The position numbers and the translations under genes are program-made. Below, piece after piece: positions 23,636-36,800 of a DNA stretch of 64,000 nt. Where the stretch lies: contig UZAN01039379.1 in NCBI GenBank assembly GCA_900618425.1, forward strand, positions 62,377-126,376, read 5' to 3'. Position 1 is the first letter of the stretch. Each line of letters starts with the position of its first letter. The DNA comes from Echinostoma caproni. Taxonomy: Eukaryota; Platyhelminthes; Trematoda; Plagiorchiida; Echinostomatidae. The notes under the pieces are model-generated. The model was not told where the DNA came from. It was given only the letters and a program-made list of their open reading frames with translations, and did no database searches.

Positions 23636-23915
23636 ACTAATTTGCCTTCTTCAGTGAAGTGAGCTGCCTAGGTCAAACTACTAGACGTTTAGGTAATCGG
23701 ATTAAACTGTTCCATCCAAGTTGAGTGAAGAAACGGCTTATCAAGGGTCGGAGTAGCCGCGAATACCAATCGGCAAACCGAGGTTAATCACACGGTGCAT
23801 GAGGATTCTCGTCCTCATCAAGTGAAGATCATCGAAGGTGGTCAAGTTCAGAGTTGCATCGAACGCTGAGGCGATTCCGATTTGCCTGCTACCTATCCGG
23901 AGACCATTTTTAGAA
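23636..23915 (+). mobile_element. Orphan GIY-YIG endonuclease fragment (PLE type), badly decayed
   Basis: Across at least two frame changes the plus strand gives CLGQTTRRLGNRIKLFHPS (about 23669-23726; family form YVGQTxRxLxxRIKEHHPxW) and then FRVASNAEAIPICLL near 23848-23892, matching the AEAIxIxLL C-terminal block. The intervening part is scrambled. No RT is nearby. Confidence 0.55.
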
Positions 23916-26900
23916 ATTTTAATAATTGAATAGGCATCAGTTCACAATAGAATGACGTAAGTTGCGGTAGTTAACTCTCATTCAGTGTCTAATTTATACT
24001 CACTCACTCACTCATCTCTCCACTTGCACACAAGCGGGCAAACATCATAGTTGTATCATCCTAATTTAATATGGTTAATTTTGTTAGCGACTTGTGCACT
24101 CCTATACCATTTTGAGTTAAGTACAAAAAGTGCCGTATCTATCTATTAGTTTAGCAAGTCGACGGAAAATAGAAATGGTTTACCAGAATTTCCGGTTTTA
24201 GCTAAAAAAAAAAAGGGGCAGAGTTTTACGACGGCATTTTTTTAAATCAAACCAATCACTCAGAAAGTATTAGTGCAGGAAAGCAATGCAATATTTTACC
24301 CGTGTTTACAAATTCACAGTCTCTATAGCACAGGATAGTAAAGCTTGTTCAGCTCCACTAATTGATAAGCAATTATTCGATTTTACGGCCTCACTCTTGG
24401 GCTAACAGATGAAATGTAGCACCGAAATTATTACACATAGTGTGTCTAAAGGAGATGTAACACCACACTGAGGGCCTGGAGAAGATGATTTCTATTTACT
24501 ACCACGATTGAAACATGCAAAATAGTTCACTTAAAAAAAGCTGAACGTAACTCAATACTTAATAGTTGTTTTACGCGTGTTTAACTGTTGTGACAGGTGT
24601 TGATTGGAAGCAGAAACTCTATCTAATTTTGTCTGGCTATTTCGTAAAAAGTAAGATTTGGTTTTGAGGTTCACTTTGAAATAGCTTATCGAGTTGCATT
24701 GTCGCATCCCCGCACCCATTTAGACGTTGACTGGAGTTACTCACACAGATTCACTGGACAAATTCATTTAGCTGTGGACAACAGTCGTCTGCGATAGTGA
24801 AGTTTGATCCGGTCTCAACTGAAAAGAGGTTTGTTTTTTATCGCCCGTTTGTGGTTAGATGTTGATCGAACATGTGAGATGTGACGCATAATTAAAAATA
24901 TATATTTGAAGTTCCGAAGTGTTATACTTCAATATAGACTGTCATTGACAAAGTGCGTTCCTCCATTCCGAACTTCATCTATCACATATTAGTGATCTAA
25001 ATTCTCTCGCTTCACCATTCGAGTTCGGAGTGGGATTCCTATTGATTCGGACTATACGGCTCAACATAATAAAAATGTGGTGTAATATAGTTAATTTTTC
25101 TAAATGATTATTACCTTATGAAAATGTTTATTTTGGTCGATATATGACTTACTAGTAATTTGAAAAGAGAAACCAGCACAGCAACATAGTGCAACGTTGC
25201 TATACTGGCTTCTCTTGTCAAATTTATCATGGGAAAAGCTGGTTTCAGTTACTTGTAATAGTTTCTTCTCACAAGATTCCGAATGAATCAACGGATGGAC
25301 TACAATCCGGTGCAACATTGAAATAAAAAGTGATGTGTCCAGAAATGGTGCACATCATGAAAATAGTGAAAATCTGTTCCAAGAACCATAAAAACTTATT
25401 TTGTGCATCCAGCTTCAAATTATGTAGGTCTGTGAACAACCAATATGTAACTTCGGTATGGCGAAATCGAATGAAACATCCAGGGATTTAGAGTACGATT
25501 GAAACTGAGAGACAACGTACTATAAATAAAGAGAAGTGTGTAAATCCAGCACCTCGGTCGTTGACCTGTTCCCGTGTTTTGATATAGACACGAGAACAAT
25601 TGATCGCATAATCGACCCGGCAAGACTGCACTGTGGAGAAAGAAACCTGTGATTGTTAATTCTCCAAGAAAATTCACCTCCTTTGGCCTGAGGCACTTAG
25701 CAGCACCGAGATTCGGACTCAGACGTAAAATATAGTATAATAATGCACAATAAAATTACAAAAGTAAATACACACTATTATCCATATGTTTTACGTGGTG
25801 TGGCTTAGTTCCAGACTCATTCCCTTGAAGTCTAGAAAATCATAGAGAGAAATGCACTGAAACTCACAGCCTCTCGTGAGTTCGATCAATACTTGTAAAT
25901 AAATAAACAAATATGTGCATGCTTGTATAATTTTTGTTAGAATTAGTATAAAGTACTTCAGAGCTATACGTATCCGGTACGTAGTGTAAAGCCCCAAATC
26001 TATGAAGTTATACGGAACCAGTAAGAATTTGCTTAAGTACGATTCGCTGTAAATATTCACGGGATGTCAGGACGGATCGAACTTAAAGTAATACAACCAA
26101 TGAAATAACTGGCCATATCAGTATGGCTGTTGGGTGCTCTCAAAGAAAAGAACACAGTTAAAGACGGACTGCAATGCACGGTCGAAAACGTTGGCGAGTG
26201 AAATCTCGTTACTGTGTTTTGACAAACAATGAAATTGTTTTGCTATGGTCGACGATTACAGTTACTGAACGCAAGTAAAACAGCAGAGGTTTCATGCGTT
26301 GTTCGCCAAGGAGTGAGTCAAATAAATAACTCCCGTCTGAATTAGTCTAGCATGAAAAATCGAATAATGTCAACCGAGTGAAAAAAGAATCTTGCGTTTC
26401 TTGTTTTTCAGCGATTAATCCTTATAAAATGTTATATTTTGGTAATCCGCAATCCAGCTCCGTGAAGGTGATAGCGCGGAATTGTCATCTAGTAGACTGA
26501 AGCTTTTGGTGATTTGCTAAGAGTTGATTTCAAGTTTTCCAATCTGCATATTCATTTATAGGGACAATACGACTGCAAAAGTAATCGGTCAGCCACTAAT
26601 GGGAAATGATGTATACTAAGCGCTTCTGAGGAACCTCGTGTGGTAGTTTCACACAACTAGATTCAGGAGATTTTTTTTGTCCGTGGAAGTGATGATTTTT
26701 TTGTCACAAAATCAACTTTTCACTCCATCATCACTGAAGTACGGCATGAGGTACAGTAATGCTGTTTCATTCATGTTAGGAATAAATTATTTCGTTAAGG
26801 TACCCAGCTCCAAACCTCGATTCGACAGACCGAAACGGCCATGCAGACACTGAATCAATATTTCTATCGGATATATTTCCTTCATCTTAGGTGGCATATG

Positions 26901-27435
26901 AAAACGGTTGCACACAATTGTGTTCTTCATTTTTGTATTCAGATGGAATCAAATGGTTGGTAACAGTGGACAATATGAAGGGAACGCAAATCCCATCGCT
27001 TATTGTATTTGGACTCTGATTGATCTAGGATTACCCATGAAATTTGTGTTCAAAATCATGAAATGCTAAGCATTCATAGTATCACCTTCAAAAGAGTCGG
27101 ATTTGTCAGTGACTTATTCATAATTTAATTTCGTGTGTGATTTCGATTGTGACAAACCGGATCACGCCATTGAAGCCCTAATAAAGGAAATAGCATAAGT
27201 GTTATCCTGCTAACCGCGTCAAAATAAGTCTCTTGATTATATCGATCGATAAGTCTCATTATTCACAATGCGAAAGTGATTCATTCAATATGAGCGAGAC
27301 GATCTATCACGACTCCTGTGAAGCTATTCACCAAAAAGAAAGAAAATCCGCTAACGGTTGACAAACATGCTTGATACTCGAAGAAATATTGAGAAAACGA
27401 AACGGCTGTCAACAAAACAGCAATACGAAGGCTTG
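23916..27435. other. Unassigned stretch
   Basis: No recognisable gene. A short CACT run lies near 23999-24014. The frames at 25100-25318, 25420-25677 and 25791-26060 (minus) are not assignable. Confidence 0.5.
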
Positions 27436-27439
27436 GGTT

Positions 27440-27970
27440 ACGAGAACGTCTCTAGCTCATCTGTATTAGGCAAACGTTTCATCACGGCAGCACTCCACTA
27501 CAATCTACTCGGTATTATCAGGAACTTCAAAACACTTTCCTAATACTGGTGTTAATTGAGCTGGGCGGAAGCCAACGTGAGTAAAAAAACGCTGAACGGA
27601 CCCGTCTTTGAAGAAGCATTTCATTTCGGTAAGCATAAAATATCAAACACTATTCGCCCTGATTTAGGTCATATGAAAAAATTCTTTAAGTGGCCAGAAT
27701 GTGTCAGATGAGACCTCTTGATATACTGTGCAATGGACTTGATCTTCTCAGATATCTGCAGCGATACGCATCGACCGATGCATAGAACCTGCGATTTGGA
27801 GCTGAACAGAACATTTTTCGTTGTTGATACACGGAGGTGTAGCACCCGCGTTTGCAAGCGAAATCAATAAGCTCACAAATTTGGACTACGTCATCCACGG
27901 GCAGACGATCAACTGTGATGCGAGCAGGAAATGAGGACGGTTGCAATTTCATTGTGATTGTCCGCATTCG
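27440..27970 (-). mobile_element. Penelope-like element remnants
   Basis: The minus strand from about 27910 gives RLPVDDVVQICELIDFA, resembling the Penelope RT block LFTNVPVxETVxIICELI. It continues through KNVLFSSKSQ or VQLQIAGSMHR in another frame, at the position where PLE RTs have kNVQFxFNGxxYRQ. At 27470-27485 the same strand has GTGATGAAACGTTTGC, the 3' end block also found in the PLE at 2386-2401. The middle and C-terminal parts are deleted. Identification rests on short motifs and the shared 3' block. Confidence 0.5.
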
Positions 27971-27974
27971 ATCG

Positions 27975-28765
27975 CCAATTAGATGGATGGATGTTTGCTA
28001 AGAACTGACAAGATATGCCTGTTTATGGAAAACTACAATGATTGGAATCGTAAATATGTGCTCATTTTCACAATAATCTTATTACCCAGGGTTGGGAACA
28101 AAAATGTTCTTAAAATGCATGCTTTTTACGTGCCACTGGACTTCGTGACAGAGTAATTCAAGCCAGCCAAAGTGATTGCTTGTTGAAAAAGGAACATTTC
28201 ATGCGGTTGGACTCAGACACACAATTCCGACTATTTGGCCTTCGCTCACGTGCTTGAACGGAAACCACGGAGGAAGCAATAAATGAGTGGTGTTTCAACC
28301 GGGACCCACGAAACGTGGACTGGAAGGGCATCCGGCGAGGTCCGTTTGAACCGATTCCAGTTCCTTTTAGTCGGTCTCAAGTTATATTGCCCACGTGATT
28401 TCTGACAAGAAAGGCACCATTGTTTCAGTGCACAATTGAAATAATGTGGTAAGTTACATTCCCCAAGTAGAACATATTTGGTATGCGAATTGCAGTCTGG
28501 AAATATTTCATTTGATTAGGATAAATTTGTTTTGTTGATTTTACCAGGTCCAGTTGGAATCTAAAATCCAGTGGTTATAAAGAATGAGCATGAATGCAAT
28601 GTCCTTAGTTAATTCACAGCCTTGCGTCGTCGTCTATTGGTAAATTTTTAAACACTTATGGTATGCCTAATAATATCGAATACAATGATGTAGTAAAACA
28701 TCGCGTCAGCCAATTATTCTATTATTGACTGGCCATCAGCAGCTTATTTCACAATTGTTGATTAG
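27975..28765. other. Unassigned stretch upstream of the tetraspanin exons
   Basis: If the downstream exons are a real gene, the first three membrane segments should lie upstream, here or further away. I could not identify them. A strong donor-like GTAAGT at 28449 follows a 20-base segment whose frame does not fit. Confidence 0.4.
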
Positions 28766-29651
28766 TCATCCCCTGTTCCTCAAGTTGATATAATCGGTTT
28801 ATCAAAACAGGCAATCGATTCTCTTCTCAGTATGATCGAATCTGCATTATTCTCTGTTTGCAGAAATAAGTGCTGCTATCCGTCACAGACCGCAGTGCCT
28901 GTCTCCACCGTAAACCGCAAGGAGAACTTGCAGGACCCATATTTTTTGACGTGAGAGTGTTAAATGTTTATTTATCGCTTGTCCAAACACATCTATCATT
29001 CAAGTTGATTTTGTGATTCACCGAAGCTATTTCATTCGGCTTCATAGATGTCTTACCATTAGGAGTCACGTTCCTGGTTGTTTCGCCAATCCTTTCCTAA
29101 CTCATATGGATCGAACTGTAATCGGTCTGGATTCAGTACAAGCTTTGGTAAGCTAGGCTGTTTTGAAAAATTAAAAATAGAGCGCTTTGAACCTGTTAAT
29201 CAGTTCCCCATATTACCAAGCATACACTGTTGGTGATAACGAATCATAGCGAGATTAAGGTAGCAAACTGTACTATGTATTTGGATAAACTAAATAGACC
29301 TGTTTTAGGTTACGTCTCATTCTCAAACGCACTCCCTTAAGCAATTATTGGTGGAGTAAAATTGACGGAGAAAGATTAGCTATCACAGAGTCAAATCCGC
29401 TGATATGTTTTCAATGATCCTGCTTGCCATTGGCCTGGTGTGTCAGATGTGTTGGCTTCATTACAAGTACGGATGACTGCTCACAGAAACACTGTTCTTA
29501 CCCGATCAGTAAAGGCTTTTTTGAAGGGTTCAAGCCCTGTTTAGAAAACGTTATTAGCGTCTGTGTATACCCTCTCATTATTGGTATTTTCCCAGCCGGT
29601 GTTTGCATGGTCGCAGCCTCTTTCCTAAACGTTTATTGTACATTTCTATGA
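28766..29651 (+). CDS. Tetraspanin, C-terminal half (three exons)
   Basis: Proposed exons are 28766-28950, 29063-29147 and 29487-29651. Each is bounded by AG and GT where required (GAC|GTGAG, TTTG|GTAAGC) and is open throughout. The phases join without a break (61 codons plus 2 bases, 1 base plus 28 codons, then 54 codons and TGA). Read together they give an amphipathic helix (IDSLLSMIESALFSVCRN), KCCYPS at the place of the tetraspanin CCG motif, HVPGCFANP at the place of PxSCC, HCSYPISKGFFEGFKPCLEN as the end of the large extracellular loop, and a hydrophobic fourth membrane segment (VISVCVYPLIIGIF onward). An AATAAA lies 18 bases past the stop. Tetraspanins organise membrane microdomains and are abundant on fluke teguments. 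Odd points: CCG is CCY, PxSCC is PGCF, and the last loop cysteine (GC) is GF, so it may be a diverged paralogue or pseudogene. Confidence 0.55.
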
Positions 29652-29668
29652 CCAATACCCGTTAAGGA

Positions 29669-29674
29669 AATAAA
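29669..29674 (+). promoter_or_regulatory. Polyadenylation signal AATAAA
   Basis: AATAAA lies 18 bases after the stop of the proposed last tetraspanin exon, where a short 3' UTR would place it. Confidence 0.45.
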
Positions 29675-29889
29675 AAACATGCGTATATTTATTTTTTGTC
29701 ACGTTATATTGCACTGAAATCTGGGTCGAAAGCCCTGTGCATACCCCCATCTACTGATCACGTTTCGTTTGCCCTAATTATGCGGAAATATGTGCGTGTG
29801 TGCGAAGGGGACCCGATATGACGAGCAGATTGTCTTGTAGTCTCATGTCGAATAATCCTACAGCAACCGTGCAGAAGTCCAATATAGAT

Positions 29890-30005
29890 CAAATGAAATG
29901 TGATCAGAAAATATTCGACCTGATTGGGGCTCATCAGTAGTACGAATACGTCATCCCAACTGGGTACCGAACCCGAGAAGACATGGAAGAACGCAAACAC
30001 ACATC
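29890..30005 (-). mobile_element. Hammerhead SINE copy 2, diverged
   Basis: The minus strand has a B-box-like GGGTTCGGTACCC (29962-29974) and then, about 25 bases further on, ACTGATGAGCCCCAATCAGG followed by TCGAAT (29938-29913). The arrangement matches the other copies: B box, spacer, CTGATGA, stem II, GAA. Stem I partner and GTC are no longer recognisable. Sequence identity to the other copies is low, so this may be an older subfamily. Confidence 0.5.
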
Positions 30006-30009
30006 CGCT

Positions 30010-31000
30010 CGTTCGTTTATTCGTTTCATTTGCTGAAGTGGATAAATGAAATAAACAAGTGGGATTTTAGTCCGTCCGAATTCACACATGGAAACAGCTA
30101 TTCATTGACAAAAATTGAACTTCTAATTTGTCTAATACACCGGGAATCTTTTATCTTCTATCCTCAATAATGCCTTAGCTAACTATCAAACCATCGATAT
30201 GCTATCAAATGTTTTGAATCATTTTGCGGTGCATACTTTTGTCCTGGTTTGATGAATAATGAATTCGAAGCATGACATAACATAAGACAAAGGAAAGCCA
30301 GTGACCATGTTGAAAGCACTTAGCAACAGATGAATGCACGGACCAGAAGAATACTGCTAAACTACAGGTAAATGTCCAGTTTCTCACGTCAAAAGATGCA
30401 GTTCAATCCACCAATCTTGACAGTGGATGTATGGCGCAGATGTATGACTTCGTGCACTGATGTGAGCATACTTGTGATAAATATTTCAATTCGTTAAGAG
30501 ATAAATGAACGGAAAGCTTCTCGAAAAATACTATTTCGTGACGAACCTGTTTTCCCACTAACCATTTTGTTCCTGTTCATCTACTGATCGATACTGAAAC
30601 ATAGAATGAATCTGGAGTGCTTCCGTGGTTACATAAAGAATTCAGGAAACGTTTGCTAGTTTTCATACATTAGACAGTTATCCCGGTTCGGATGAAATCC
30701 TGTTGAAAGAGCATACAGCACAATAACAGGCGTATAAACGCTCACTTTATCTCCCTTTTGCAATATCTTTACTCAAGTACAATCTAGCGAGTTGTACCGG
30801 TTAAGCTTGGCGGGGTCTTCGAATTTCATCCGCTTTATCCGTTTTTCACTACCATCGGATTATTTACGCATAAAGACAACTGTATCCGAGCTTCTTTGCA
30901 TCATTCCCATGAACGTTTACCTTGGTTGCCAAGGCGACTGTTGTGCGACTACACTAATAACAAATCTGATCAAATACACCCGGGATTTCAGGCATTCAAT
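30010..31000. other. Unassigned stretch
   Basis: No recognisable gene or element seen. Confidence 0.5.
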
Positions 31001-33870
31001 CAAATGAACCAAATATGCAGCTACAACCTGTTTCAGGAGGACTATAAGGAATTCAACCAAATGGACGTTCAGGAAGCTTTCGAAAAATTCGAGGAAGTAT
31101 TGAGGTGATTGGAAAGTTGCTCTTCGGAAACAAACCATCTCTCGCTTGTGCGTCCCCGACATTCTCAGTTGCAACGTCCGATCTCTTATCGGAAATATGG
31201 CCGATATCACCAGCTAAGTTAAGCTACTGGAATGTGCTAGACTTGCTGTGGTCATGATCCAATAAAGTTGGCTCCATAATTAAACTGAGGATGAAATAAT
31301 ACACCTGGATGGTTTTGCTCGCTATCTTGTCGACTGTCCTGTTCCTTATTCCCGACGGGGCGGTGGTGTCATCACGTTTGTGAGAAACCAGTGGTGTCCC
31401 CTGACTATAAATGTGTTTTGTCATTCCACAGGTTGTATAAACGCATCAGTAATTCAATGTAAACCCAAACCTTTCAGCTTTATCGATCACTTATTCTTGT
31501 AGGTGTGTGTATAGCCCTCTCTTGCTCATCTAATATCCCTAATGATTTTTATCACTCTCTTTTAACTAAATTGATTGAATATGTAAATACTTCATTCTGT
31601 ATCATTTGTGGTGACTTGAATAATTCTGATACTCGTTTCTTAACCACGTCAAGTCTTCAAAACATTGTTACCTTTCCCACTAGGTTTGATGCAAATCTGG
31701 ATTTCGGTTTTGTCAACTTTCCCAATTTACTTCCCATAGAATGCCGCCCCCATTAGGAATGTCTGATGTCTCTATGTTGAAGTTTTCTCCTACTATCTTC
31801 AGCAGAACATACCATCGTCTGTTTATTCGAGGTAGTGATCATAAGCTTCGAGTAAGACAGCGTCATCGCATAAAACCTCACGAGGTTAAGGAAAATAATC
31901 AGACACTCTGACCTTACTTGTTTTTTCATCCCAACTTTTTCGTCTTCAGTGATCAATTAACAAGGTAGTTAGACTTTTGTTACGATGTTTGTTGTGCCTC
32001 AGAGCCAACTCATATTCGGCCCGATCGATTCTCTTTCCCACACCTAAAACAACTCCATCAACCCCTTTAACAATACATAGGAGCGATGAGATGCGCCTCA
32101 TTTCTAAATCCATCCGGGCTGAACTTCGAAGGCCAAACTCTTTATACGCCCGTGCTCGGCTTGATAACAAAGATAGTCGCGAGACCTGGCAAACCCTCAT
32201 GCATATTTCTGGCATCAAATCCTCATTCCAGGCACCTGCTGCAGTGGACATAGATAGTCTGAATGAGAGTTTCATCAACAGTGGAACTGCTCTCAGTGCT
32301 CTACCTAATTGATTTGAAATAGGCATGACTGATCCAGTCTCTAGCTTTGCACCTGTCGATATTTATCAAGAGTTGGCTCGATTAAATCGTCACAATTCCT
32401 GCGGCCCTGACGGAGTGTCACCCGTTCACTTGACACAATGTGCTGCCTTCCTTTCAACCTTATTGAGTGAATTATTCAATGGTTGTATTTTACTGCAACG
32501 TATATCTGATTGCTGGAGAATTGCCTCTATCACCCCTACCCCGAAGAAAGTATCCTCAAAATACCGTCCCATTGCCTGCACTTCAGTTGTTTTGAAGGTA
32601 TCTGAGAAGCTCCTCCACACAATTCAATGTTAGTGACCCGAACTAGTTTGCATACACCTATTCCCGGGGTACCTTGGATGCCCTGGCTTTCCTGTCGCAC
32701 TTTGCTTTATCCAACCTGGATAAGAAAAACAAGGCTGTAGGCATATGTTTTCTTGACTACAGTGATGCTTTTAGCACAATTGATCGACACATTTTGCTAA
32801 ATACCCTCTCTTCGGTCGGAGTTCAACCTTCTACGATTAGACTCTTGGCCAACTATTTATCCAACCGTCAGCAATTCACACGCTACAAAGGTCATACATC
32901 TTCATTGCTGCCCTCCTCACAAGGTGTACACCAAGGCGCCAATTTATCTCCTTTTCTATTTCCTGCTTACATTTCCTTCTATGCCTGTGAGCAATTCTTC
33001 CCTTCTCGTTAAATATGCAGACGATCCAATAGTCGGACTGCCCTACCTTAACCCATCATTTGAAACCACTCTACGAGAAGACGTGTCATAAATAGTTGGA
33101 TGGTTTCAACAAAGGAACCTCCACATGAACCCTCCAAAATGTAATGACGTATTCTTTCCCTTTTGAAAGGGCAAAAGTATTGTGAATTATCAAATGCCAG
33201 CCGGCCTTTATCTATCCTAGTGACCAGAAGTAACGGCAACCGTCTGTCAAAAACCTTGGCAATATTTTCAACCCTATTTTCATCTGGTCTGACGTTTTTC
33301 TGAAGGTCAGGAGGCTCACGTTTCATGTCTTACGTCTTAAATCACTTTCATTCCAAACCATCTCATAAGGCGTTTTGTTTTGCTTGCGTTTTACCTTACT
33401 GGATTTATGGGTCCCCTGTTATCTTCCCTGGTCTTTTTAACAAGGACCTCAAACTCATGTCCCGATCCCTCCAGTCTTTGTGGATTTGTAGTCTCATTCC
33501 AAAGAAAACATCTGGTACAGTATGTGGTGACACATCAACTCAAGTCCTGTAAAAGGTTATTCAACAAGATTTTATCTGATGTTTCCCATACTGTTTATTC
33601 CACCCTTTCTCACTCATCCACCTATTCCACTCACAAACTTATTAAGACACGCACTGAAGCTTATAGGCAGTCTATAGTCTCGTATCTCGCCAGATTGTTA
33701 ACAAACAATGAACTCGTTGCAGGAAATCTGCGCCAAACGCTAAACTAAATCAATCATAAACACCCGGGTATGCCATTGGTTTCTGATGTTGCTGTCCTTT
33801 TTCGCGTCCTTTATTTGTTGCATTGTAATGTTTTTTTTCACCTTTTGTTAACAAACTGTGGTTATGTGGT
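31000..33870 (+). mobile_element. CR1-like LINE, nearly full ORF2, frameshifted
   Basis: The plus strand encodes, in order, DILSCNVRSLIGNMADITS (ORF2 start, about 31157), GGGVITFVRNQWC, an APE endonuclease with IICGDLNNSDTRFL (31602-31643), a CR1-type linker, RT motif NSCGPDGVSPVHL (about 32394-32430), RIASITPTPKK and KYRPIACTS (32518-32586), LDYSDAFSTIDRHIL (32752-32796, motif A), SSQGVHQGANLSPFLF (motif B, about 32917-32962), LLVKYADD (motif C, YADD at 33014-33025, intact), then NLHMNPPKC and the C-terminal domain ending at 33748. A helical segment (FNQMDVQEAFEKFEEVLR, about 31052-31105) just upstream could be the end of ORF1. About six frame changes or stops (for example near 32312, 32630, 33000 and 33090) inactivate it. 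A short T-rich 3' UTR follows. Confidence 0.85.
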
Positions 33871-36800
33871 TTCTGAATATTCACCTCTCGAAGTGTATAA
33901 AGCCATTCCTTGACTTGAATTGAACTGCCACTGTCTGGATCCGATTTTGAGAAAGCAAACTCTGCTACTTGGTGAGTTACATCTCACAGATGTGGGGCGT
34001 CGCAGTGAATACAGGAGGTTAAATTGACCCCTACCCAAGATGAGACATTTAAAGCGTGTCATGTACCTGGATTTGAAGAATCACATGATTTATACAGTTG
34101 CTCTGGTCATGCACGTATATGATGCAAAGACTTGACAGTTACATGAGAAAGATAAGCTAACGCTGTCGTTGTTCAATCACCGCTGTCCATGTCGCCTTGG
34201 AACAGTGTGCCGACCAAGCCACGCCGAGGTTAGGCGAACCGTATCCGGTGAACGGGGTCACGCAATGATAGTAGTTCTCCTGACCTTTATGGATTATGAT
34301 GGCCTACACATGTGTTCCACATGTCCCAGTATAATCTTACTCTGGTTGTGAAAGTTTTCGGGTCAGATGGCGGTTGCCTGTGTCAGAGAATAATCTGTCG
34401 TAAGAGCATAAAAACGTTGATCATGAAAAACTGTCCAATAGGTCGAAATGTGGGTCTCATGACCGACTTGATCCACGATTAGAAACAACGAGGGATTCAG
34501 CTAAATGACTTATTCGGTAGTGCTTGAGCAGCTATTAACAGTATGCACACATGTGGTTCCCTGCACCGGTAACGCCTTCAGTTTTAACATTCTACATCAT
34601 CGGCCCAGTTAAAAATGCAATTAACATGTGGCACCAGCAACTCTTAACCCATATACTGACATGCGACATTCATTCTGGTGCTATAGAACTTTGTACTTAC
34701 AATCGTATATTACTTGTTTCGGCATCGTTTTGGATGGAAAAATAAACCGTGCATCTTTTCAATTCATCTGGACCAATTGATTACAAAGTCAGTTCCGAGG
34801 AACCTGAAAGAATCATTGCACAGTTACTGGCGATTTGTAATACAAAATAAGAGAAGACTGAAAGCAACATGTGATGAGAGATATACGATAAATGATAGAA
34901 CTATGTGGAAGAAACACTTCAGGCAATGCAAATATGATAAAATTGGAGAATATATGAGTGAAACGTTTTCGGAATTGAGCTAGATGGGTACCATGCGAGG
35001 AAGGGGAAACGGAATATCCGAGAAAAAAAAACGGAAAGCACATGAACTACCCCGCCGGATTGGAAGAATTGGACATATAGCAGCACCATTTAAAACAAGG
35101 TGCAAAAGAACGTAGAGAACTTAAATCTTCAGGAGGTGAACTATATTTTTGGACACACCAACTTTCATCTGACTCATCCGAAGGAAGCAGAATCATCTCA
35201 TGCGAAAGTGTTTCTGTTTGAAATGATGATGCACTGCTACCGTGTTCCCTTTAAATTTTATTATTTTATTATTACTTTAAATTTATTTTGTTATTAAATT
35301 TGCGTAGAACAAAAAAATTATGTTTGATTGTTCATAAATGTCAAGCTCAATGGGGAGAAGCTTACTGTCTCCTAAAATAACATATTTCGTCCGATTAAAT
35401 ATCTTTTGCAAGCGGATTATAGCACGCTATTGTGTCAGGAAGTTGTCGATTGGATACGTGGCACGTAAGAACAAAACAGAATTTGGCTCGATGCATTTCC
35501 TTAGCGAATTCATCACGTTTGCGCAGTATTACGGATAAATGGCTTGACATCTGCTGTTTACTAACGGTGGAAACCTGTTGCACTGCACGACCTCGGCGTA
35601 CATTCACATTGCCTTGGGCGCCGCGGACAAGANCCCCCCCCCCCGTCCTTACTTCGTTCCCTTCAGTTTTTGCGCGTAAAATCATCAGACACAGTATTGT
35701 TCGCGGTAAGCAGAAACAGAGCGTGTGGAAACTCGAGCCAAAAATGTTTACGTGTGGAAGAACCTTGTAGCTTGATAAAGTCACGTCCTTTTGCTTCGCA
35801 AATCTATTGTCAAACCCCGGTCCTGCTGAGCACCCATTGGGGGATGATTCCTTACAATCACACCATCGCCGCATCCCTGCCTTTTCGTCATCCATCCATC
35901 CACGAATCGCCTCGAAAATACGAGCTAACCGTCATCGTGCAGAGCATTGTTACCGACTTCGCTGCACTACTTGTTCGCATTAACATATATATGTATGGGT
36001 GGTTAACACATTTACTTGAGGCCTGCATTTAAGTGTTTAGTCATACGATCCTAAGCGTATTCGGTGAGCTAAAAGAATAAATGCAGTGTACCTTTCGTTC
36101 AGTGTTTATCAGCTCGACGAAACCAAGTCATACAGAAACCAACAGGTTGAAAAACCTAATGTCGATACATATCGTAATTTCAGCAAATGGGCTCAAATGT
36201 CAAAGTCTGCAAACAATACAGTGAAACGTACCTCATATTCCAAAACAAGTCCATTGTCGTAGAAACATTCTATTATTGGCTTGCGTACAATTTCATGAAC
36301 CAGGTTGAATAGAAACGCAAGGGAATCCGCGGACAGTGATCCGAATTTGCGTTAAGCTGACATTAATCGTTGCTCTAATCAGTATCAAATATGCACTGAT
36401 GGTGCTTAAATTGTCCATTACTCAAAGTCACGACATCTAGTTTGCCGGTTTCCAAGTGTAAATAGTAAATTCCCTTCGGTTTAGATCTTCTGTTGTTGTA
36501 ATGTTTAAAAGTAATTTGTTTTTGTTACCTTCTGTAAACATTTTTGGCGCCAAAGTTCATCCGCGTTGTGTCCCCATTCTGCCCCCTGAAATTACTGTCA
36601 CACCAGCGTTAGGTTTTGCAATCTTATCATCGACCTATTGACCGAATAACGGCCAAGGGGAGATGTTCAGTTTACGTTATAGTAGCTATTCACTTTTTTG
36701 TGGTAAGACGCAGCAGCCATACTTGTCAGTATAGGCACATTTAAAATAAATGTGCACGCGAGATTTATTACGAAAGAAATTGTCATATGCATCCAATATA

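Noticed and set aside
35395..36032. Overlapping long frames on both strands (up to 166 codons)
   Set aside because: They lie over a GC-richer patch with a homopolymer and an undetermined base; mutually overlapping frames on opposite strands without domains suggest low stop density, not genes.
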